The notes beneath the pieces are model-generated. The model was not told the origin of the DNA and did no database searches. It worked only from the letters and a program-made list of their open reading frames with translations. This document shows, piece after piece, positions 8,357 through 15,658 of a stretch of DNA of 64,000 bases. Position 1 is the first letter of the stretch, and each line of letters starts with the position of its first letter. The position numbers and the translations under genes are program-made. Source of the stretch: Acinetobacter sp. GSS19. GTDB lineage: Bacteria > Pseudomonadota > Gammaproteobacteria > Pseudomonadales > Moraxellaceae. The stretch is taken from the NCBI RefSeq assembly GCF_028621895.1, contig NZ_CP117520.1, forward strand, positions 930,001-994,000, in the 5' to 3' direction.

Positions 8357-9421
8357 ATGGATTTTATGATTCAACAATCGCTCAAACTGATTGAGCAGGG
8401 CATTATTCCTGATCAGGCGATTCGTGCCGCAATTCGGACCTTGTGTAAAAAACGTCTGGCTCAGGAGGGACGTTATGATCCCGAGCGTGCCGCACAACGC
8501 TATATGCAGGTTTTGCAGGATCTGAAACGGAGCGCAATTGCGATTGAAACCGATAAGGCCAATGAACAGCACTATGAATTGCCTACGGCTTTTTTTCAGG
8601 CCGTACTGGGCAAACGCTTGAAATATAGCGCCTGTTATTTTGCCGACAAGCACACTTCTTTAAATGATGCTGAAGAGGCAGCACTCCGTCTGTATAGTCA
8701 GCGTGCCCAATTACAGGATGGCCAACAGATTTTGGAGTTGGGGTGTGGTTGGGGGTCATTCACCTTGTGGATGGCCGAGCATTATCCGAATGCGAAAATC
8801 ACCGCGGTTTCTAATTCGGCGACCCAGCGTGAGTATATTGAAGCACAAGCCAAAGCGCGAAATTTCAATAACCTCACGGTGATCACTCAGGATGTCAATT
8901 TGCTTGAGCTGCCGGTAGAATCATTTGACCGTGTGGTTTCGGTGGAAATGTTCGAGCATGTGCGCAATTATGCAAAGCTGTTTGAAAAAATCCAGCGTTG
9001 GCTGAAACCTGAAGGGCGTTTGTGGTGTCATATTTTCTGCCATCGCTTTTTGCACTATCCGTTTGAAAGCAAAACAGAATATGATTGGATGTCACGCTAC
9101 TTTTTCAGTGGTGGCCTGATGCCAGCAACCAGTACCTTTTTGCATTTTCAGCAACATTTACAGTTGGAACAGCATTGGCAATGGTCAGGCGAACATTACC
9201 AGCGCACAGCCAATGCCTGGTTGGACAATATGGATCAACAGCAACAGCATCTCAAACCGCTCTTCACCCAGATTTATGGCAATGACGCCCAGATCTGGTG
9301 GCAGCGCTGGCGGATCTTCTTTATGGCCTGTGCCGAACTGTTTGGTTTGGAGCAAGGTCAGGAGTGGGTGATCGGTCATTACCTGTTCCGTAAAAATGAA
9401 CTGCTCACAGATTCAAAATAA
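8357..9421 (+). CDS. CFA-synthase-like SAM methyltransferase (second)
   Basis: A 354-residue SAM-dependent methyltransferase. The ATG at 8357 is chosen because it follows the stop of the DUF1295 gene, and the preceding AGTAGGTAACAG gives a plausible ribosome-binding site. Key motifs are HYELPTAFF, the SAM site LELGCGWGSF and the FFSGGLMPA motif, all in CFA-synthase/coclaurine-N-methyltransferase order. In contrast to the first methyltransferase it keeps a His (CHIFCH) at the position of E. coli Cfa His266 and a Cys next to the Cys139 position (YSACYF), by eye alignment. Two divergent methyltransferases in one operon suggest two successive or alternative methyl transfers. It could act on a different small molecule or lipid, so the substrate is uncertain. 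Confidence 0.82.
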   Translation: MDFMIQQSLKLIEQGIIPDQAIRAAIRTLCKKRLAQEGRYDPERAAQRYMQVLQDLKRSAIAIETDKANEQHYELPTAFFQAVLGKRLKYSACYFADKHTSLNDAEEAALRLYSQRAQLQDGQQILELGCGWGSFTLWMAEHYPNAKITAVSNSATQREYIEAQAKARNFNNLTVITQDVNLLELPVESFDRVVSVEMFEHVRNYAKLFEKIQRWLKPEGRLWCHIFCHRFLHYPFESKTEYDWMSRYFFSGGLMPATSTFLHFQQHLQLEQHWQWSGEHYQRTANAWLDNMDQQQQHLKPLFTQIYGNDAQIWWQRWRIFFMACAELFGLEQGQEWVIGHYLFRKNELLTDSK

Positions 9422-9439
9422 TGCTCAAGGGACGCCATC

Positions 9440-10774
9440 ATGAAAATTGCAGCTCTACAGACCGCTAAGGTGTCGCGTCCCCTCAGCAAAATGTTTAATC
9501 GCTATTATTGGCTGCAAATCGGGCTGATCGCGCTGTCGATCATTATCGGATTGAGCTGTAGCGCCTGGGTAATTAAAGGCTCTCTGCTCAAGACCGCACT
9601 TGAGCAGGAGATGCAGCATTACTGGATGCGAGTAGAGCGTGATCCACAGGCGCCCTTACCGGATACCAAAAATCTGTATGGTTATCGCTGGATCGAGCAA
9701 AGACCCACACGCTTGCAGAGTTTAACGCTTGAGGAAGGCGTACATCGTATTTATATCGATGGAAAAGAACGGATGACGGTGTATGGAGAGCGTTATGGTC
9801 AGCATGTCTTATTGGTCTTTGGTGAAAGTAACGTCAACAAGTTGATTTGGCTGTTCGGTCTGGCGCCGCTGATGTTTAGCCTGATTGTGTTGTACAGTTT
9901 CTTATGGTGGTCGAATCGCCGTGCACGCCGTTACTTTTCTCCCATTACCCGTTTAGCCAATGCACTAGAACAGATTGATTGGGAACATCAGCTAAAACAA
10001 CCCTCACCCTTTCAAGATATCAATACCGATGGCAATCTCGAAGCGGCTTACCTGAAACAGGCCTTGGAGCAATATCACGCCGTATTAATCGATTTTATTC
10101 GGCGTGAGCGGGAGTTTAGTGGCGATGTCAGTCATGAACTACGCACACCATTAACTATTTTACGTGGCAATGTTCAGCTCTGTCAGGCGCGTTATGGCCA
10201 TGACCGTGCTTTAACGCGTTTGAGCAATACCATTGAAGACATGGAGTTGCTGGTGGATACCTTACTGGCGATTGCACGTAACACCACCAACACACTGACA
10301 GCCGAACACAGCAAAGTTTCGACCATCATTCAAGAACTGGTACAAGACCTGGCGCCTGTCGGACGCTCTAAAGGCATTGAGATTTTCTATACACTGGAGG
10401 AACCGGAACAGACAAGGTTACTCTATCCGTCCATGAGCAAAATGGTGTTTAGTAATATCTTGCGTAACGCATTAAATTACTCACAGGGTGCGACTGTTCA
10501 GATTTTACAGAGAAAAAACCAGATTCTGATTGCGGATGATGGGATTGGGATTGATCTGCCAGATGACAGTAAAGTCACAGAACTATCAGAAAGTCAGTCC
10601 CTGCTGAAGCCCAAAGGCCATGGTATTGGTCTGCAGTTGGTGCAGAAACTATGTAAACAGCTGGGATGGCGTGTGGAGCTGTTTGACCGAGAATATTATT
10701 TGAATATTCATCCCGAGCTGCAGTTAGCAGCTACATCTGGGCTGATTGTGGTGGTTTATCTGGCTCAGGACTGA
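9440..10774 (+). CDS. Membrane sensor histidine kinase (last gene of lipid operon)
   Basis: A 444-residue sensor kinase. It has a first membrane segment at about 27-47, a short periplasmic region (about 50-132) and a second membrane segment at 137-156. A linker leads to the DHp domain with phospho-acceptor His232 (DVSHELRTPLTIL), then the ATPase domain with N box (NILRNALNYS), G1 (DDGIGID) and G2 (GHGIGLQLV). It should autophosphorylate in response to an envelope or membrane signal. Its gene closes the lipid-modification operon 18 bp after the methyltransferase. Its 3' end overlaps by 10 bp the oppositely transcribed response-regulator gene, the obvious partner. Signal and targets are unknown. 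Confidence 0.9.
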   Translation: MKIAALQTAKVSRPLSKMFNRYYWLQIGLIALSIIIGLSCSAWVIKGSLLKTALEQEMQHYWMRVERDPQAPLPDTKNLYGYRWIEQRPTRLQSLTLEEGVHRIYIDGKERMTVYGERYGQHVLLVFGESNVNKLIWLFGLAPLMFSLIVLYSFLWWSNRRARRYFSPITRLANALEQIDWEHQLKQPSPFQDINTDGNLEAAYLKQALEQYHAVLIDFIRREREFSGDVSHELRTPLTILRGNVQLCQARYGHDRALTRLSNTIEDMELLVDTLLAIARNTTNTLTAEHSKVSTIIQELVQDLAPVGRSKGIEIFYTLEEPEQTRLLYPSMSKMVFSNILRNALNYSQGATVQILQRKNQILIADDGIGIDLPDDSKVTELSESQSLLKPKGHGIGLQLVQKLCKQLGWRVELFDREYYLNIHPELQLAATSGLIVVVYLAQD

Positions 10775-11460
10775 TCCTGATCCAGACATAAACGGAAACC
10801 AACACTGGATACAGTGTGAATCAATTTCTGCTCAAAGGGTTTGTCCAGCAGTTTTCTCAGATTATAGATATGGCTTCGCAACGCGTCGCTTTCCGGTTCC
10901 TCATCCCCCCAGAGCTCGGCCATAATTTCCTGTTTGCTGATCACTTGTGGGGAGTTGCGCATCAGAATTTTGAGTAATTTAAACTGGATTGGAGGCAATT
11001 CAATCTGTTTTCCTGCTCGGGTCACGTTTTGCAGGCGTTGATCCAGAATCAGGTCGTGAACCTGTAATTTGCTATTGGACACTTCTCCGAGGGCACGTTT
11101 AATCAAGGCTCGTATACGGACGACCAGTTCATTAAAATCGAAAGGTTTAACCAGATAATCATCGGTTCCGGCTGCAAAACCTCGCAGTTTATCATCCAGC
11201 GTATCGCGTGCGGTAAGCATGAGAACCGGCAATGATAAACCATGTTCATTGCGTAACCAGTGGCACAGGTCATAGCCGGAGCCATCCGGTAAATTGATAT
11301 CCAATAACAACAGGTGATAGTGCTGCTGCTTGAGCAGGTTTTTTGCCGATTCTAGATTGCGCGCATGATCAACGACATAACCATGGGCTTCCAGGAACTC
11401 GCAAACGGTCGATGCCAGTTCATAATGGTCTTCAACCATTAAAATAAAATGATGGGTCAT
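10765..11460 (-). CDS. OmpR/PhoB-family response regulator
   Basis: A 231-residue response regulator with receiver domain (about 1-120; acidic pocket E10-D11, phospho-acceptor D54 in LLLDINLPDG, conserved Lys in LVKPFD) and a C-terminal winged-helix domain (about 130-226). It is the last gene of a leftward operon with the NTF2-like and chalcone-isomerase-like genes, 19 bp behind the latter. It is convergent with the sensor kinase gene, sharing 10 bp. The arrangement strongly suggests it is phosphorylated by that kinase and controls one or both lipid operons. No binding site could be identified. Confidence 0.92.
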   Translation of the reverse strand: MTHHFILMVEDHYELASTVCEFLEAHGYVVDHARNLESAKNLLKQQHYHLLLLDINLPDGSGYDLCHWLRNEHGLSLPVLMLTARDTLDDKLRGFAAGTDDYLVKPFDFNELVVRIRALIKRALGEVSNSKLQVHDLILDQRLQNVTRAGKQIELPPIQFKLLKILMRNSPQVISKQEIMAELWGDEEPESDALRSHIYNLRKLLDKPFEQKLIHTVSSVGFRLCLDQDQS

Positions 11461-11479
11461 GGCTCACATCACGCTACGG

Positions 11480-11980
11480 TCAGTTCAGAAGTTGTTGTTT
11501 CAATTTAACATTAAACGGTTTGGAACCGAACCAGATTAAAAAATATTGATTGGCCTGTGCACTTTGTAGTGAACCCAGAATTTGCCGGTTGAGTGCAAGG
11601 GTTATGCGCTGTTGATCCTGCTGATAGGACAGGCTGTATAAATCGCCGGGTTTAACCGCTTTGTACCACTGCGTGATCCGGTGCAGCTCGGACTTTTCGG
11701 AAAAATTTTGCAGGTTGCGCTGTAAAAAATGCGTGGCTGCACGCTTAAAAGCCCAATCCGGTATGCTGTGGCTGTAGGCAAAATCGACCCGAATGGATTG
11801 GCGGTTCCACAGCTGTTGGCAATCTTCAGCAAAATAGCTGGCTCGACCAATCGTTTTTGTGCCGAGCTGTAAAGGGGCTGAACTACACTGTTGCAATCCG
11901 GCTGCATAAGCAGCAGATTGAACAGTGAATGCAGCCAGCCCCAATATGATTAGTGAGACTTTTTGAATGGTAGCAGCCAT
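11480..11980 (-). CDS. Chalcone-isomerase-like exported protein
   Basis: A 166-residue protein with a Sec signal peptide (hydrophobic core about 9-20, likely cleavage after AYA near residue 26). The mature part resembles the bacterial chalcone-isomerase-like family (PF16036 type), with the pattern GRASYFAEDCQQLW...VDFAYSHSIPDWAFKRAA. Such proteins lack proven isomerase activity and co-occur with DUF1365/CFA/DUF1295 genes; a periplasmic fatty-acid-binding role is plausible because eukaryotic relatives bind fatty acids. The gene overlaps the 3' end of the upstream lipoprotein gene by 31 bp, so the two are cotranscribed. Assignment rests on pattern and context. Confidence 0.75.
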   Translation of the reverse strand: MAATIQKVSLIILGLAAFTVQSAAYAAGLQQCSSAPLQLGTKTIGRASYFAEDCQQLWNRQSIRVDFAYSHSIPDWAFKRAATHFLQRNLQNFSEKSELHRITQWYKAVKPGDLYSLSYQQDQQRITLALNRQILGSLQSAQANQYFLIWFGSKPFNVKLKQQLLN

Positions 11981-12522
11981 GAATAAACGCCTCCGACATA
12001 TGGTAATGAACGGTATAAGCCATTGGTTGGGTCCCAGTAGTCTTGCTGGAAAATAATCTGTTGAGCCGGATTCACCTTGATTTCACTCATGCCATAGGAC
12101 TGCATGGTTTTGTTTTTACCGAAGATTTTAAAGTCATAGGCCATATACCAGTGCACATAGGCAGAATCCTGATGATAAGTGGCACTGACCAGCTGCACAT
12201 TGACATTGCTGACCCGCTGGTTCATCCCTTTAAAGTGCTGCATCAGGGCTGTTTTATGATTAAATTGTGATAGGGTGTCATTAATAAACAGCCGGTCTGC
12301 GTACAGTTGATCCACATTTTTTATGAAGGATGGGGTACCTAGGGTATTAAAAGTCGCAACAAAGTTTGTTCCGATTTGGGTGGCTTGCGTCTGATCAAGC
12401 GTAACACCCTGAATATTCTGTTTGGCTATACGATAATCTGAAGTTGAACTCGGCACGCTTTTACAGCCGATGAGTGATAGCACTGCCAACATTGGAATAC
12501 TTAGTTTTTGCAAGGTCTTCAT
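11950..12522 (-). CDS. NTF2/SnoaL-like lipoprotein of the lipid cluster
   Basis: A 190-residue predicted lipoprotein. A short signal sequence ends in the lipobox LIGC with Cys20. The mature region (about 45-170) has the alternating pattern of a nuclear-transport-factor-2-like fold (FVATFNTLGTPSF, QHFKGMNQRVSNV, HWYMAYDFKIF, YWDPTNGLYRSLPY). NTF2-like proteins are regular partners of DUF1365/CFA clusters; a periplasmic lipid-binding or isomerase-like role is a guess. It is first in the leftward operon and has a very strong ribosome-binding site (GGGAGGTG) ahead of the ATG. Confidence 0.75.
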   Translation of the reverse strand: MKTLQKLSIPMLAVLSLIGCKSVPSSTSDYRIAKQNIQGVTLDQTQATQIGTNFVATFNTLGTPSFIKNVDQLYADRLFINDTLSQFNHKTALMQHFKGMNQRVSNVNVQLVSATYHQDSAYVHWYMAYDFKIFGKNKTMQSYGMSEIKVNPAQQIIFQQDYWDPTNGLYRSLPYVGGVYSWLLPFKKSH

Positions 12523-12541
12523 TTTTCACCTCCCTCAAGCA

Positions 12542-12562
12542 TAATTTCATGAAAAGAAATTA
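12542..12562 (-). promoter_or_regulatory. Perfect 7-bp inverted repeat upstream of NTF2-like lipoprotein
   Basis: TAATTTC (12542-12548) and GAAATTA (12556-12562) form a perfect inverted repeat with a 7-bp spacer, 20 bp upstream of the ATG at 12522 and next to the ribosome-binding site. It could be an operator or a leader hairpin. I did not find the same motif upstream of the convergent desaturase operon. Confidence 0.3.
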
Positions 12563-12799
12563 CGCAATTGGCTGTGAATGGAGTGTGAATGGGGCGGGAG
12601 TGAAGCGCTAGAAATGCGACTAAAGGATTAGTTGTCGATTATAGAAAAAACTTAAAAAGGGAAAGCTGTTCAAGCTGCATGGAAAAATCGACAGGATCAA
12701 GCTGATTAGTTTTTCGGGGAAGGAAAGCTTAAAAAAATGGTATGAGCTAACCTAACACTGATTTTTCTTAATGCTTGTATTAATTTATAAAACTGCAGA
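12563..12799. other. Intergenic region, promoter zone of the leftward lipid operon
   Basis: About 240 bp without a supported gene. It should hold the promoter of the leftward NTF2-like operon. The 3' end of a candidate leftward sRNA borders it on the right. Confidence 0.4.
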
Positions 12800-12935
12800 T
12801 AAAAAAATACCCGCATAACGCGGGTATTTTCCAAACCAGTCAAAAAATATATGAGGGTAATGACCAGTTTTGTCCACTAGGAGCAGATTGTTGTTCTTAT
12901 TAGTCAAGAACAATACTAGGACGGCAATTCACTTC
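12800..12935 (-). ncRNA. Candidate structured small RNA, about 135 nt
   Basis: Read leftward, a near-consensus -10 (TATACT, plus 12942-12947) is followed about 135 nt later by a strong intrinsic terminator (12801-12830). Between them lie a 9-bp hairpin with a 3-nt bulge (12887-12898 with 12906-12914) and an enclosing helix pairing GTCC/TAG with CTA/GGAC (12872-12880 with 12916-12922). There is no ORF. Promoter, nested helices and terminator with no gene point to an independent sRNA. It does not match 6S, tmRNA, RNase P or 4.5S patterns. Its -35 is weak (TTGCAA, 15-bp spacer). Confidence 0.5.
12801..12830 (-). terminator. Leftward intrinsic terminator of the candidate sRNA
   Basis: The 11-bp stem AAAATACCCGC / GCGGGTATTTT has a 5-nt loop. 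On the minus strand the T-run is seven long, on the plus strand only four, so leftward use is favoured. Confidence 0.75.
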
Positions 12936-12941
12936 GACTAA

Positions 12942-12968
12942 AGTATACAAAAACTGTCGGGATTGCAA
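12942..12968 (-). promoter_or_regulatory. Putative promoter of the candidate sRNA
   Basis: The minus strand reads TTGCAA (12968-12963), 15 bp, TATACT (12947-12942). The -10 is strong, the -35 and spacing are suboptimal. The predicted start is near 12935. Confidence 0.4.
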
Positions 12969-13267
12969 GTGCTCTCTCGAATCACAAGCAAGAAAAATTG
13001 TAAAAATGCAACTGTGTCACCCGACATATAACGAGGAAAGATCGAAAATTTCTCTTATCTATTTGAAAATAAATCTCTTCATATTTCTTGCTGATCTTAA
13101 GTGAGCTTTTCTTCGGTAGATGTTTACATATTTAGGTAATTTTCAACTGTGCATTCATCGTAAAATGTTTGAAATATTGTGATATAAGTCATATTATTTT
13201 AATCAAGCAGGTAGTGGAGCACTGTTAAATGTTTCCGCTGACCGTTTTTAGTGTAGGGAGAGAAATC

Positions 13268-13468
13268 ATGGAAAATACGGTTGTTGAACTCATCGCACCA
13301 GTACACTTAGAAAAACAAGGGTGTGCACCTATTGATTTTAATCCGGGCACACTATTTCGCGTAATTTTGGAATATAGAGAGAGCTTCTTGGTTAAAGCGG
13401 ATAGTGGTTTCACTTTTATTCTACATACGCATCAAGAGAATAAAGTTTGGAAAAAATTTGCTTGCTAA
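13268..13468 (+). CDS. Small hypothetical protein (66 aa)
   Basis: A 66-residue cytoplasmic protein of unknown family, MENTVVELIAPVHLEKQGC at the start. The ATG at 13268 is preferred to an upstream in-frame start at 13229 because AGGGAGAG lies six to eight bases before it. Composition is balanced with beta-strand character (TLFRVILEYRESFLVKADSGFTFILHT), so a small beta-barrel or regulator fold is possible. A strong intrinsic terminator follows, supporting a real single-gene unit. No function can be assigned. Confidence 0.6.
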   Translation: MENTVVELIAPVHLEKQGCAPIDFNPGTLFRVILEYRESFLVKADSGFTFILHTHQENKVWKKFAC

Positions 13469-13500
13469 TGCACTGCATCTAAGTTGATTTTTATCGATAC

Positions 13501-13528
13501 AAGGACCTTTAATTGGTCCTTTTTTATT
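13501..13528 (+). terminator. Intrinsic terminator
   Basis: AAGGACC - TTTAATT - GGTCCTT followed by a T-run, 32 bp after the stop of the 66-residue gene. Confidence 0.8.
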
Positions 13529-13638
13529 GGTTTTACTGTAAATAGCCTAAGTATTTTAATGCCCATCTTTTGATTATTCAAATACGCCACATATAACTAT
13601 GCTAATTTTAGCTTTATCACCAACCACTGTGCTTCATT

Positions 13639-13992
13639 ATGGAATGGATCATCACTAAATATTTAATTACGGCGACTTTGGTGGTCGTGATTAGCGAAAT
13701 TGCCAAACGCAGTGACAAGTTGGGTGGGCTGATTGCCGCATTGCCATTGGTGACACTTTTAACCCTGTTTTGGCTGTATTTTGAACGTCAACCAACCGAG
13801 AAAATCGCCAGTCATGCCTACTATACGTTTTGGTATGTACTGCCAACCCTGCCGATGTTTTTTGTGTTTCCGATGTTGTTAGAAAAATTTGGCTTTTGGG
13901 GAGCGATTGGGTTGAGTGTTGTCATCACCCTTCTCTGTTTTATCGGTTTGGCGTATGCGATTAAACCCTTCGGGATCGAATTGCTGCCTTAA
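13639..13992 (+). CDS. DUF3147 family membrane protein
   Basis: A 117-residue integral membrane protein with four hydrophobic segments (about 5-22, 30-48, 63-83, 88-110). The pattern SEIAKRSDKLGGLIAALPLVTLLTLFW matches the DUF3147 family of small inner-membrane proteins of unknown function. It is a single gene, with no clear terminator or operon partner. Some relatives are annotated as transporters, but nothing here supports a substrate. Confidence 0.8.
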   Translation: MEWIITKYLITATLVVVISEIAKRSDKLGGLIAALPLVTLLTLFWLYFERQPTEKIASHAYYTFWYVLPTLPMFFVFPMLLEKFGFWGAIGLSVVITLLCFIGLAYAIKPFGIELLP

Positions 13993-14103
13993 TGATTGAT
14001 CTGTCTGGCCTTATAAGTCACAGGATTTTGCAGCAGAGTGCATTCAACTCGCTGAATAATCGTTATCATATCGGCAAGTGTAAGACAAAGTAGGACACAT
14101 GTC

Positions 14104-14313
14104 ATGAAGGATTTTAAGGCTGAAACATATATCGTGGATGATAATCTAGCAGATACGTTAACCTGGCTTTGCCATCATCAAGACAGTTTTGACTCCTTTC
14201 ATTTTGATGTGCTGACTCAGGAACTTTCCGTCACTCATGCGGCGGGGACGGATGTGATCCGTCAGGGGAATTTTCTCAATGCCCGTTATGGGATTTTGAT
14301 TACGGCTTCTTAA
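14104..14313 (+). CDS. Small hypothetical protein (69 aa)
   Basis: A 69-residue acidic soluble protein, MKDFKAETYIVDDNLADTL at the start, of no family I recognise. It has a compact alpha/beta look (IVDDNLADTLTWLCHH, FHFDVLTQELSVTH, YGILITAS). A bidirectional terminator lies 18 bp after the stop, between this gene and the convergent bioB, supporting it as a real gene. Function unknown. Confidence 0.6.
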   Translation: MKDFKAETYIVDDNLADTLTWLCHHQDSFDSFHFDVLTQELSVTHAAGTDVIRQGNFLNARYGILITAS

Positions 14314-14331
14314 ATAAAAATAGTCCTAAAT

Positions 14332-14361
14332 AAAAAAGCCCGTTTATCACGGGCTTTTTTA
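14332..14361. terminator. Bidirectional terminator between small gene and bioB
   Basis: AAAAAAGCCCGT - TTATC - ACGGGCTTTTTT. A- and T-runs on both sides allow termination from either direction. Confidence 0.9.
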
Positions 14362-14373
14362 AGGACAGGCCGA

Positions 14374-15363
14374 TTATGCAGACATCGCATCTGTTGAAAG
14401 TGCAGCTACCGTCGGTTTAGCTTTTTCAGCGGTTAAACCCAGTTTGTTGAACAATTCACGGTCTTTGCCTTCACCCGCATTTGGTGTGGTCAATAATTTT
14501 TCACCCGAGAAGAGTGAGTTAGCACCGGCCATAAAAGCAAGCGCTTGATCAGAATCACTTAAAGATTCACGGCCTGCAGACAAACGGATATAGCTCTTCG
14601 GCATGATAATACGTGCCACGGCAATGGTACGGATCCATTCAATCACATCAAGTTTTTCGACATCTTGCATTGGCGTGCCTTCGATCGGAACCAGCATGTT
14701 GATTGGCACAGATTCCGGATGAATTGGCAGGGTCGCAAGCTCCAGCAGTAAACCAATACGGTCATCGCTGCTTTCACCCAGACCGACAATACCACCACTA
14801 CAAACTTTTAGACCAGCTTGACGCACATGATCCAAAGTGTTCAAACGATCATCAAAGGTACGGGTACTGATAATATTTGAATAGTATTCGCGAGAGGTGT
14901 CCAGGTTATGGTTGTAGTAATCCAAACCCGCTTCTTTCAAGCGTTCAGCTTGTGACTGGTTCAGCATACCCAATGTCATGCAGGTTTCCATACCTAATGC
15001 CTTGACTTCGCGCACCATTTCCAAGACATAAGGCATATCGCGCTCATGCGGGTTACGCCATGCAGCCCCCATACAGAAGCGTGAAGAACCTGATTCTTTG
15101 GCTTCTTTGGCCTCTTCAATGACTTTTTCGACAGCAATACGTTTTTCAGCTTCTAATTTAGAATCGTAATGAGCCGATTGTGAGCAGTACTTGCAATCTT
15201 CAGGACATTTACCGGTCTTGATAGAAAGCAGTGTGCTGACCTGAATGGTATTCGCAGCAAAATGTTCGCGGTGGACACGTTGTGCTTCAAATACAAGATC
15301 TAAAAAAGGTTTTTCGTAGAGTGCTTGGATTTCTTCTCGTGTCCAATCATTTCTGAGCTGCAT
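14374..15363 (-). CDS. bioB: Biotin synthase
   Basis: A 329-residue radical-SAM enzyme that inserts sulfur into dethiobiotin, the last step of biotin synthesis. The radical-SAM cluster motif is Cys53-x3-Cys57-x2-Cys60 ([10 protein letters not shown]). Further conserved motifs are [20 protein letters not shown] and the Arg in SAGRESL that binds the auxiliary [2Fe-2S] cluster. Length matches the family. It is monocistronic here, without bioA/F/D/C next to it. I saw no clear BirA-type operator in the 295-bp upstream region. Confidence 0.97.
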   Translation of the reverse strand: MQLRNDWTREEIQALYEKPFLDLVFEAQRVHREHFAANTIQVSTLLSIKTGKCPEDCKYCSQSAHYDSKLEAEKRIAVEKVIEEAKEAKESGSSRFCMGAAWRNPHERDMPYVLEMVREVKALGMETCMTLGMLNQSQAERLKEAGLDYYNHNLDTSREYYSNIISTRTFDDRLNTLDHVRQAGLKVCSGGIVGLGESSDDRIGLLLELATLPIHPESVPINMLVPIEGTPMQDVEKLDVIEWIRTIAVARIIMPKSYIRLSAGRESLSDSDQALAFMAGANSLFSGEKLLTTPNAGEGKDRELFNKLGLTAEKAKPTVAALSTDAMSA

Positions 15364-15658
15364 GATGAGTCCATTATTCCTTAAAAACTCCCCTGATATT
15401 AACCTTTTTCAGCAAAAACAGTAGGGCAAAATATTTCATAATTGTCGGTAAATGATAATTTATTCCGATGAGAGCCAAACCCTGTATAGAAATTAGGAAT
15501 TGCTCAGTTAATCACAAAATTTTCTTACTGATACACTTAAACGTCTTTTTTTACTTTTCTTATGTGACTAAAAAAGAGAAAAATTTGTTAATAAAATGAC
15601 AATTCTCCAATTTAACTGGTCATTTGGTTAAAGCTGAGGCATTGGGTTCATGATTTTT
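15364..15658. other. Intergenic region between queG 3' end and bioB start
   Basis: 295 bp of AT-rich DNA holding the bioB promoter. I found no convincing hairpin terminator for queG and no ORF. Confidence 0.45.
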
